From positions 3,038,001-3,102,000 of the forward strand of contig NZ_JALDST010000001.1 of NCBI RefSeq assembly GCF_022747945.1: 64,000 nt of DNA, in the 5' to 3' direction. Under the pieces are notes generated by a model that saw nothing but the letters and a program-made list of their open reading frames with translations, ran no database searches and had not been told where the DNA came from. The DNA comes from Micromonospora sp. R77. Lineage in GTDB: Bacteria; Actinomycetota; Actinomycetes; Mycobacteriales; Micromonosporaceae. Both the position numbers and the translations under genes were made by a program. Shown here piece by piece: positions 30,523 to 37,836 of this stretch; the first letter of the stretch is position 1; every line of letters begins with the position of its first letter.

Positions 30523-31871
30523 CCGGCCCGGCCGTGCTGCTCCAGATGGCGCTCCGGGTCGAGCACGACATCTTCCTGGTCCGGCAGCGCGGTCGGGAGG
30601 TCGCCGCGGCGGTCGGGCTGGAACACCAGGACCAGGTGCGGATCGCCACCGCCCTCAGCGAGGTGGCCCGGGACCTGCTCCGCTCGTCGAGCGGCGCGGA
30701 CGTCACCTTCGCGGTCGCCGAGGGGGCGGCCGGCCGGTTCGTGCTCCAGGTGGACCTGACGCCGGTGCGCCCGTTGGCCGACGGCGGCTACCGGCCGCAG
30801 TCCGGCGCGGTGGCACGTCTGGTGGACATGCTCGGCGTGGTGGGGGAGGAGGGAGATACGGTCGTGAGGATGTCCCGACGTGTCCCGGCCAACGCGCAGG
30901 CGCTGACCCCGGAGCGGCTCGCCGAGCTCCGCGAGGAGTTGGGCCGGAGCGCTCCCGGCAGCGCCCTGGACGAGCTCACCGCGCAGAACGGTCAGCTCAT
31001 CGCCGCGCTCGACGAGGTACGCAGCCAGCGCGACGAGCTGGCGGTCCTCAACGAGGAGCTGCAGGAGACCAACCGTGGGGTGATGGCCCTCTACAACCAG
31101 CTCACCGAGGAGCTGGAGGAGACCAACCGCGGGGTGGTCGCCCTCTATGCCGAGCTGGACGAGAAGTCCGCCCAGCTCCGGGCGGCCAGCGAGTCGAAGA
31201 GCCGGTTCCTGGCCAACGTGAGCCACGAGCTGCGGGCGCCGGTCACCGCGATCATCGGGCTGTCCCGGCTGCTCTCCGACTCCGCCTCCGACCCGCTCAC
31301 CGCCGAGCAGGCCCGTCAGGTGGGCCTGATCCGTTCCTCGGCGTCCGACCTGCTCGGGCTGGTCAACGAGCTGCTGGACCTGGCCAAGGCCGAGTCCGGC
31401 CGGATCGAGCCGAACTGGGCCGAGGTGGACCTGCGGGCGCTCTACGGGCAGCTGCGCGGCACGCTCCGGGCGCTGGCCACCCGACCGAAGGTGGAGCTGG
31501 TGGTGGAGGAGCCACCGGCCCCCGCCATGGTCCGTTCCGACGAGGTGCTGCTCGCCCAGGTGCTGCGCAACCTGCTGCACAACGGGCTCAAGTTCACCGA
31601 GCAGGGCGAGGTGCGGCTGCGCGCCGAACGGGTCGGTGACCACTGGTCGCTGTCGGTCTCGGACACCGGGGTCGGCATCCCACCGGAGCTGCACGAGCGG
31701 GTCTTCGAGGAGTTCTACCAGGTGCCCGGCGCGACCCGGGTGGGCGGCACCGGCCTCGGCCTGCCGTACGCGCGGCGGCTGGTCACGATCCTCGGTGGGA
31801 CGCTGGAGCTGTCCAGCGAACCCGGTCGGGGCAGCACCTTCACCATCTTCCTCCCCGCGGGCGGAGCGTGA
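30519..31871 (+). CDS. Soluble sensor histidine kinase in the stressosome operon
   Basis: The GTG-started 450-residue protein has an N-terminal GHKL-like/unknown domain (residues 1-120), a long coiled coil with the repeated 'EETNRGVVALYAELDEK' element (about 150-220), a HisKA domain with His in 'FLANVSHELRAPVTAIIGLSRLL', and HATPase_c ('VLRNLLHNGLKFTEQGEVRL', 'DTGVGIPPELHERVFEEFYQ', 'GGTGLGLPYARRLV'). There are no membrane segments, so it reads a cytosolic signal. It overlaps the fusion gene before it and the receiver-phosphatase gene after it by 4 bases each, suggesting phosphotransfer to the latter. Confidence 0.94.
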   Translation: MTGPAVLLQMALRVEHDIFLVRQRGREVAAAVGLEHQDQVRIATALSEVARDLLRSSSGADVTFAVAEGAAGRFVLQVDLTPVRPLADGGYRPQSGAVARLVDMLGVVGEEGDTVVRMSRRVPANAQALTPERLAELREELGRSAPGSALDELTAQNGQLIAALDEVRSQRDELAVLNEELQETNRGVMALYNQLTEELEETNRGVVALYAELDEKSAQLRAASESKSRFLANVSHELRAPVTAIIGLSRLLSDSASDPLTAEQARQVGLIRSSASDLLGLVNELLDLAKAESGRIEPNWAEVDLRALYGQLRGTLRALATRPKVELVVEEPPAPAMVRSDEVLLAQVLRNLLHNGLKFTEQGEVRLRAERVGDHWSLSVSDTGVGIPPELHERVFEEFYQVPGATRVGGTGLGLPYARRLVTILGGTLELSSEPGRGSTFTIFLPAGGA

Positions 31872-33412
31872 CGGTGGAGGGCGGCGGGGCGACCGTGCTC
31901 GTGGTGGACGACAGCAGCACCAAGCGCTACCTGCTGGTCAGCTGGCTCACCCGGGCCGGGTTCGTCACCATCGAGGCGGAGAACGGCGCCGGTGCGCTGG
32001 CCCGGGTCGAGACGGACGAGATCGACCTGGTGGTGCTCGACGTACGGCTGCCGGACCTGAGCGGTTTCGAGGTCTGCGAGCGGATCAAGGAGCGCCACCC
32101 GGCGATCCCGGTGATCCACGTCTCGGCGCACGCGGTCGACGTGGTGGACCGGACCCAGGGGCTGACCCGGGGCGCGGACGCCTACCTGGCCGAGCCGATC
32201 GAGCCGGAGGAACTGGTCGCCACCGCGCACGCGGTGCTGCGCTACTACCAGGCCCGACAGCGGGCCGAGCAGCTCGCCGAACGGCTCGCCGCACTCGCCG
32301 ACGCCACCGTGCAGATGCACGCCGCGCCGAACTTCGTCCGGCTGCTGGAGGCGGCGGCGGTCGGTGCGGCGCAGATATTCAAGAGCCCGGCGGCGGTGGT
32401 CGCGGAGACCTTCGACGGTGACTGCCTGGCGGGCGTGACGGCGGGGCCGGACGCCGAACCGTCGGTCATCCCGTGGGTGGTCGACGACTCCGGGGTGCCG
32501 ATCGGTGCCACCGTCCGGGTGGAGCCGCCGGACGCGTGGGGCCGGATGGAGTGGCCGGCCGACGACACGGTGACCGTGGCCGCGGCGAAGCTGCGGGAGG
32601 ACCGGGCGCCGCTCTACGTCGTGGTCCCGACCGCCACCCAGACCGTACGGACGCCGGTGCTGGTGCAGTTGGCCCAGGCGGTGGCCTCGGCGGTGGAGGC
32701 GCAGCGCTCCTTCGACGAGGAGCACCGGATCGCGGTCACCCTCCAGCGCAGCCTGCTGCCGCGCCGGCTGCCCGAGGTCGCCGGCCTGGACCTCGCGGTC
32801 CGGTACGAGCCGGCGAGCGCGCAGACCGAGGTGGGCGGCGACTTCTACGAGCTGGTGATGCTCGACGGGCACCTGCTGGTGGCGATCGGGGACGTGGCCG
32901 GTCACTCCCTGCACGCGGCGACGGTGATGGCCGAGCTGCGGCACGCGGTGCGCGCGTACGCGGTGGAGGGACACCAGCCCGGGGTGATCCTGGAGCGGGT
33001 CAACGAGTTGATGCGTACCCTGCTGCCGAACGAGCTGGCGACCATCTGCGTGCTGTTGCTGCACCCCGGCAGCGGCCTGATCCGGCTGGCCAGCGCGGGA
33101 CACCTGCCGGCCCTGGTCAGCGCCGACGGCCGGGTCGAGTACGTCCAGCAGTCCGCCCCGCTGCTGGGCGTACGGGCACCCCGCCCGGCCGACCTGGAGT
33201 TCGTGCTGCCGGCCGGGGCGACGCTGGTGCTCTACACCGACGGGCTGATCGAGCGCCGGGACGCGACCATCGACGACGGGCTGGCCGCGCTGGCTGCGGT
33301 CGCCTCCCGGGTGGACGACGACCTGGACGCGTTCTGTCAGCGGCTGCTGGTCGAGCTGGCCCCGCCGGAGATCCACGACGACGTCGCCGTGGTCGCCGTC
33401 CGCCGCCGCTGA
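31868..33412 (+). CDS. Receiver-GAF-PP2C (RsbU-like) phosphatase
   Basis: The 514-residue protein has a receiver domain (residues 9-125, phosphoacceptor Asp in 'IDLVVLDVRLPDLSGFEV'), a GAF-like middle ('ADATVQMHAAPNFVRLLEAAAVGAAQIFKS'), a linker 'IAVTLQRSLLPRRLPEVAGLDLAVRYEPA' typical of RsbU-type proteins, and a SpoIIE/PP2C domain ('VGGDFYELVMLDGHLLVAIGDVAGHSLHAATVMAELR', 'ASAGHLPALV', 'LVLYTDGLIERRD', 'HDDVAVVAV'). It is the likely output phosphatase that dephosphorylates a STAS antagonist when its receiver is phosphorylated by the preceding kinase. Confidence 0.95.
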   Translation: MTVEGGGATVLVVDDSSTKRYLLVSWLTRAGFVTIEAENGAGALARVETDEIDLVVLDVRLPDLSGFEVCERIKERHPAIPVIHVSAHAVDVVDRTQGLTRGADAYLAEPIEPEELVATAHAVLRYYQARQRAEQLAERLAALADATVQMHAAPNFVRLLEAAAVGAAQIFKSPAAVVAETFDGDCLAGVTAGPDAEPSVIPWVVDDSGVPIGATVRVEPPDAWGRMEWPADDTVTVAAAKLREDRAPLYVVVPTATQTVRTPVLVQLAQAVASAVEAQRSFDEEHRIAVTLQRSLLPRRLPEVAGLDLAVRYEPASAQTEVGGDFYELVMLDGHLLVAIGDVAGHSLHAATVMAELRHAVRAYAVEGHQPGVILERVNELMRTLLPNELATICVLLLHPGSGLIRLASAGHLPALVSADGRVEYVQQSAPLLGVRAPRPADLEFVLPAGATLVLYTDGLIERRDATIDDGLAALAAVASRVDDDLDAFCQRLLVELAPPEIHDDVAVVAVRRR

Positions 33413-33430
33413 CCGTCCTCCCGCCGCCGG

Positions 33431-33490
33431 CTGATCGAGTGGCGTGAGCGGCAGGGCAGCCTGATCGAGTGGCGTGAGCGGCAGGGCGGC
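33431..33490. repeat. 30-bp tandem repeat, two copies
   Basis: CTGATCGAGTGGCGTGAGCG plus GCAGGGC(A/G)GC occurs at 33431-33460 and 33461-33490 with one mismatch. It lies between the phosphatase gene and the TIGR03086 gene. Confidence 0.85.
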
Positions 33491-33559
33491 CTCGGGGGCG
33501 GCGGTGGCCCGCCGATCAGGGGCACCCGCGCGCCGCGGCACCCGCATAGGCTGGCCCTC

Positions 33560-34126
33560 ATGAGCACGAAGACCAGTGAGCTGCTGGCCACCGCCGCAGC
33601 CGGAACGGCGACCGTGGTCCGCAACATCTCCGACGACCAGCTTTCCCGGCCCACTCCGTGCCCCGACTACACCGTCCGCGAGCTCCTCAACCACCTGTAC
33701 GACGTGGTGGTCAACTTCCAGGCGCTCGCCCGGAAGCAGCCGGTCGACTGGTCGGCGAGGACCGAGCACCTGGCCGACGGCTGGCGGGACGGCTTCGCCG
33801 CGGAGACCGTACGCCTGGTGACGGCCTGGTCCGACCCGGCCGCGGTGGAGGGTGACTCGCCCGGCATGGGGCTGCCGCAGGAGACGCTCGGCGCGATGGC
33901 GCTCATCGACCTCACCGTGCACGGCTGGGACCTGGCCCGGGCCACCGGCCAACGATTCGAGGTCGAGCCCGACGTGCTGGCCGCGACGCACGGCTTCATG
34001 GACCGGATGGGCGACACCGGCCAGCGGAGGGGCGCCTTCGCCGAACCGGTTCCCACCACCGCCGACGCCACCGATCTCGACCGCCTCCTGGGCCGTACCG
34101 GACGGGATCCCGCCTGGCGTCCGTGA
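33560..34126 (+). CDS. TIGR03086 family protein (mycothiol-dependent maleylpyruvate isomerase-like fold)
   Basis: The 188-residue product starts MSTKTSELLATAAAGTATVV and contains 'RPTPCPDYTVRELLNHLYDVVVNFQALARKQPVDW' and 'IDLTVHGWDLARATGQRFEVEPDVL', the conserved TIGR03086 motifs; the His of LLNHL and the H/D of VHGWDLA form the DinB-like metal site. These are probably metal-dependent, mycothiol-linked transferases of unknown substrate. Confidence 0.9.
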   Translation: MSTKTSELLATAAAGTATVVRNISDDQLSRPTPCPDYTVRELLNHLYDVVVNFQALARKQPVDWSARTEHLADGWRDGFAAETVRLVTAWSDPAAVEGDSPGMGLPQETLGAMALIDLTVHGWDLARATGQRFEVEPDVLAATHGFMDRMGDTGQRRGAFAEPVPTTADATDLDRLLGRTGRDPAWRP

Positions 34127-34266
34127 CGCCACCGTATCGACCCGACGGCGGCTGATGTGACGCCGACCCCGCCCCGCACGCTGTCGGGTACGGGGGTCCG
34201 CCCGGCGGGCCCCCGTACCGGCTCGTGCCGGCCGGCGGAGCGCGAAACATCGGGAGATCACCAGCC

Positions 34267-34692
34267 ATGCGGAACCAGCCCGGCGGTTCGCCGGTGTTCG
34301 TCGACCGGACCGGGCGGCGTCGCCGGGTCACCGTCATCGCCGGTACGGCGATGGGCCTCGGCCTGCTCACCAGCCTCGGACTGATCCTCGCGGGCCTCTT
34401 CCTCGACTCCACGGTGCCGCTGCCCGGCTGGTCCGACTCGCGGGTGTCACCGCCGATCGAAGCCGGGGTGGACGCCCCCGTCGCACCCCGCGCGAAGCCG
34501 AGCCGGACGCCGGCGCCCCGCACGTCGACCAGCACCGCGGCACCCGTGCCGTCGTCCGCGCCCGCCGCCACCGCCGTCCGCACCGCGAAGCCGACCACCG
34601 CGCCGGCTCCCCGGCAGTCCGGCACCGTGCCGGGCCTGGGGGACGAGCGGCGCAGCACCGCCAAGCCCAGCAAGACCCAGGGCAAGCCCTGA
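34267..34692 (+). CDS. Membrane-anchored protein with Pro/Thr/Ala-rich extracytoplasmic tail (141 aa)
   Basis: The start at 34267 gives MRNQPGGSPVFVDRTGRRRR, then one membrane helix 'VTVIAGTAMGLGLLTSLGLILAGLFL' (about residues 22-47), and a disordered tail rich in Pro, Thr, Ala and Lys. The gene ends two bases before the deacetylase/glycosyltransferase gene, so they are co-transcribed. In related genomes a short anchored protein often precedes this fusion; it may act as a scaffold. No catalytic motif seen. Confidence 0.8.
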   Translation: MRNQPGGSPVFVDRTGRRRRVTVIAGTAMGLGLLTSLGLILAGLFLDSTVPLPGWSDSRVSPPIEAGVDAPVAPRAKPSRTPAPRTSTSTAAPVPSSAPAATAVRTAKPTTAPAPRQSGTVPGLGDERRSTAKPSKTQGKP

Positions 34693-34694
34693 CG

Positions 34695-36815
34695 ATGGCC
34701 CGCCACATCGCCCGCCGCGACCCCCGGGCGCACTGGGTGCTGCTGCTGCTCGGTCTGGTCGCCCTGCTCGCCGCGCTCAGCTTCCACGCCCTGGTCACCA
34801 ACGTCGGCGGCGGCTCCGGGCCGGCCGACGCGTACGCCTCGCCGGCCTCGTCGCAGGTGACCTCCGGTGGTCCGGTGCTCCGGCTGGACGGGCCGACCCC
34901 GGTGAGCCGTCGGGTGCCGACCCGGACGGTCGCGCTGACCTTCGACGACGGGCCCGACCCGCGTTGGACGCCGCAGGTGCTCGACGTGCTGCGCCGGCAC
35001 CACGCGCATGCCACCTTCTTCGTGGTCGGCGCGCGGGTCGACGAACACCCCGAGCTGGCCCGGCGCATCCTCGCCGAGGGGCACGAGCTGGGCTCGCACA
35101 CCTTCACCCACGCGGATGTCGCTGCGGTGCCGGCCTGGCGGGCGGCCGCCGAACTGTCCTGGACCCGCAAGGCGATCGCCGGGGCCACCGGGCGGGAGGT
35201 GACCCTGTTCCGGCCGCCCTACTCGTCGACCGTCGATGCCCTCACCGCGCCGCAGTACGACGCGCTGCGGGCCGCCGCGGGCAGTGGGCACGTCGCGGTC
35301 CTCGCCGACCGGGACACCCGGGACTGGGAGCGGCCCGGCGTGCCGGCGATCGTCCGGGCGGCCACCCCGCAGGGCGGGGCGGGCGCGGTGGTGCTGATGC
35401 ACGACGGCGGCGGCGACCGGACGCAGACCGTGGCGGCGCTCGACCAGTTGCTGACCCGGCTCACCCGCGACGGCTACCGGTTCACCACCGTCTCGGCGGG
35501 CGTCGGGGCACCCGACTCGATGGTGTCGGCCACCGCCGGCGCCCGGCTCAGCGGCATGGTGCTGCGCTGGGCGCAGAGCGGGGCCGACGGGCTGACCGGC
35601 CTGATGAACCTCCTGCTCGGCGTCGCGCTGGTGCTCGGCGTCGCCCGGCTGGCGGTGCAGGTGGTCTGCGCCCAGGTGCACGTGCGCCGGGTGCGCCGGC
35701 CACGCCGGGCGTGGGTGGTGGACGCCCCGGTCTCGGTGATCGTGCCGGCCTACAACGAGGCGGCGAACATCGCCGCCACCGTGCGGTCGCTGGTGTCCAG
35801 CGACTACCCGGCGCTGGAGGTGATCGTGGTGGACGACGGGTCCGGCGACGGCACCGCGGACATCGTGGAGCGGCTGCGGCTGCGCGGCGTACGGGTCATC
35901 CGGCAGGCCAACGCCGGCAAGCCGGCGGCGCTGAACACCGGCATCCGGGCCGCCCGGGCCGACCTGCTGGTGCTGGTCGACGGGGACACCGTGTTCCAGC
36001 CGGACACCGTGCACCGGCTCGTGCAGGGCTTCGCCGACCCCCGGGTCGGCGCGATCTCCGGCAACACCAAGGTCGCCAACCGGCGGCGGCTGCTCGGCCG
36101 CTGGCAGCACCTGGAGTACGTGATCGGCTTCAACCTCGACCGCCGGATGTACGACGTGCTGGAGTGCATGCCGACGATCCCCGGCGCGATCGGGGCGTTC
36201 CGCCGGCAGGTGCTGCTCGCCGTCGGCGGGGTCCCCGCCGACACCCTCGCCGAGGACACCGACCTGACCATGAAGGTGCTCCGCGCCGGCTGGCGGGTGG
36301 TCTACGAGGAGCGCGCGATCGCCTGGACGGAGGCACCGTCGTCGCTGCGTCAGCTCTGGCGGCAGCGCTACCGCTGGTGCTACGGCACGTTGCAGGCGAT
36401 GTGGAAGCACCGGCACGCGCTGCGCGAGTCGGGCGCCGGCGGCAAGCTGGGCCGGCGCGGGCTGCCGTACCTGACCGTGTTCCAGATCGTGCTGCCGCTG
36501 GCCGCCCCGGCGGTCGACGTCTTCGCCCTGTACGGGTTGATCTTCCTGCCCTGGTCCTCGCTGCTGCTCGCCTGGGCAGGCCTGCTGCTGCTCCAGGGGG
36601 TGACCGCCGCGTACGCGCTGCGGCTGGACCGGGAACGCTGGGGTCCGCTCTGGACGCTGCCCTTCCAGCAACTGGTCTACCGGCAGGTGATGTACCTGGT
36701 CGTGGTGCAGTCCGTGGTCACCGCGGTGGTCGGCAACCGGCTCCGCTGGCAGCGGATGGCCCGTACCGGCGAGGCCGCCGCCCTGGTCGGCGTACCGGGC
36801 GGGACCCACTCCTGA
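34695..36815 (+). CDS. Polysaccharide deacetylase-glycosyltransferase family 2 fusion
   Basis: The 706-residue protein has an N-terminal membrane helix (residues 14-35), a NodB deacetylase domain (about 70-275: 'VALTFDDGPDPRW', 'GSHTFTHADVAAVPAW', 'FRPPYSSTVDAL', 'VVLMHDGGGDR', giving the Asp, two His and later His needed for metal and catalysis), one or two membrane helices near 300, and a GT2 domain ('VSVIVPAYNEAANIAATVRSL', 'VIVVDDGSGDGTADI', 'VLVDGDTVF', 'EDTDLTMKVLRAG', 'QRYRWCYG'), with several C-terminal membrane helices. It resembles PgaC/IcaA-type synthases fused to a PgaB-type deacetylase, suggesting export of a partly deacetylated N-acetylhexosamine polymer. Confidence 0.93.
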   Translation: MARHIARRDPRAHWVLLLLGLVALLAALSFHALVTNVGGGSGPADAYASPASSQVTSGGPVLRLDGPTPVSRRVPTRTVALTFDDGPDPRWTPQVLDVLRRHHAHATFFVVGARVDEHPELARRILAEGHELGSHTFTHADVAAVPAWRAAAELSWTRKAIAGATGREVTLFRPPYSSTVDALTAPQYDALRAAAGSGHVAVLADRDTRDWERPGVPAIVRAATPQGGAGAVVLMHDGGGDRTQTVAALDQLLTRLTRDGYRFTTVSAGVGAPDSMVSATAGARLSGMVLRWAQSGADGLTGLMNLLLGVALVLGVARLAVQVVCAQVHVRRVRRPRRAWVVDAPVSVIVPAYNEAANIAATVRSLVSSDYPALEVIVVDDGSGDGTADIVERLRLRGVRVIRQANAGKPAALNTGIRAARADLLVLVDGDTVFQPDTVHRLVQGFADPRVGAISGNTKVANRRRLLGRWQHLEYVIGFNLDRRMYDVLECMPTIPGAIGAFRRQVLLAVGGVPADTLAEDTDLTMKVLRAGWRVVYEERAIAWTEAPSSLRQLWRQRYRWCYGTLQAMWKHRHALRESGAGGKLGRRGLPYLTVFQIVLPLAAPAVDVFALYGLIFLPWSSLLLAWAGLLLLQGVTAAYALRLDRERWGPLWTLPFQQLVYRQVMYLVVVQSVVTAVVGNRLRWQRMARTGEAAALVGVPGGTHS

Positions 36816-36839
36816 CGCCCGAGCGGGCAGGATGGGGTG

Positions 36840-37790
36840 ATGCCGCTCGTTTCGATCGCCGACGTCCGCGCCGCCGCCGACGACATCGCCGGGACGGTGG
36901 TGCGTACCCCGTTGCTGCCGACGCTGTGGGACGACGAGCTGTGGTTGAAGCCGGAGAGCCTGCAGCCGGTCGGGTCGTTCAAGCTGCGCGGGGCGACCCA
37001 CGCGGTGGCCCGGCTGGACGCCGCGGCCCGGTCCCGGGGCGTGGTGACACACTCCTCGGGCAACCACGGCCAGGCGCTGGCGTACGCGGCCCGGGCGCTC
37101 GGCGTCCCGTGCGTCGTGGTCGTCCCGGAGGGCGCGCCGCAGGTCAAGGTGGACCGGATCCGCGCGCTCGGTGCGGAGGTACGCCTCGTCCCGCCGGCCC
37201 GACGGGCCGTCGAGGCGGAGCGGATCGCGGGCGACACCGGGGCGACGCTGGTGCCGCCCTTCGACGACCCGCGCGTCATCGCCGGGCAGGGCACCGTCGG
37301 GCTGGAGATCGTCGCCGACCTGCCCGAGGTGGACGTGGTGCTGGTGCCGGTGGGCGGCGGCGGGCTCGCCTCGGGCGTCGCCACGGCGGTGCGGGCGCTG
37401 CGGCCGTCGGCGACGGTGATCGGGGTGGAGCCCGAGCTGGCCGCCGACGCCCGGGACTCGCTGGCCGCCGGTGAGCTGGTGTCGTGGGACATCGAGCAGG
37501 CCTACCGGACCAGTGCGGACGGGCTACGGATGCAGCTGTCCGAGCTGACCCTCGCGCACCTGCGGGAACGCCTCGACGGCATCATCACGGTGACCGAGGA
37601 GGAGATCCACGCCGCCGCCGGCCGGCTGGTGCGCGACGCCCGCCTGGTGGTCGAGCCGAGCGGGGCGGTGGCGCTGGCCGGCCGGCTCTACCACCGCGCC
37701 GAGCTGCCCGCCGGGCGTACCGTCGCCGTGGTGACCGGCGGGAACGTCGAACCGACCCGGCTCGCGTCGCTGCTCGCCCCCCGGCGCTGA
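36840..37790 (+). CDS. PLP-dependent threonine/serine dehydratase
   Basis: The 316-residue fold-type II PLP enzyme has 'WLKPESLQPVGSFKLRGATHAVA' (PLP lysine in SFKLRG), 'VTHSSGNHGQALAYAARALG' (phosphate or substrate loop), 'GQGTVGLEIVADLPEVDVVLVPVGGGGLASGVATAV' (glycine-rich PLP phosphate loop) and 'VVEPSGAVALAG'. The ATG at 36840 was chosen over a GTG three bases earlier. It lacks a C-terminal ACT domain, so it is probably not feedback regulated like IlvA; serine racemase or hydroxy-aspartate-type dehydratase activity remains possible. Confidence 0.92.
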   Translation: MPLVSIADVRAAADDIAGTVVRTPLLPTLWDDELWLKPESLQPVGSFKLRGATHAVARLDAAARSRGVVTHSSGNHGQALAYAARALGVPCVVVVPEGAPQVKVDRIRALGAEVRLVPPARRAVEAERIAGDTGATLVPPFDDPRVIAGQGTVGLEIVADLPEVDVVLVPVGGGGLASGVATAVRALRPSATVIGVEPELAADARDSLAAGELVSWDIEQAYRTSADGLRMQLSELTLAHLRERLDGIITVTEEEIHAAAGRLVRDARLVVEPSGAVALAGRLYHRAELPAGRTVAVVTGGNVEPTRLASLLAPRR

Positions 37791-37794
37791 CGAC

Positions 37795-37829
37795 GGGCCC
37801 CTGCTCGACGTGTGGTCGGGCAGGGGCCC
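37795..37829. terminator. Bidirectional terminator between dehydratase and S9 peptidase
   Basis: GGGCCCCTGC (37795-37804) pairs perfectly with GCAGGGGCCC (37820-37829) around a 15-base loop, between two convergent genes. Confidence 0.85.
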
Positions 37830-37836
37830 TCCGGCA

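Noticed and set aside
33996-37067. 1023-codon minus-strand open frame opposite the deacetylase-glycosyltransferase
   Set aside because: Composition is His/Arg/Gly/Pro rich without domains; the plus strand encodes recognisable catalytic motifs.
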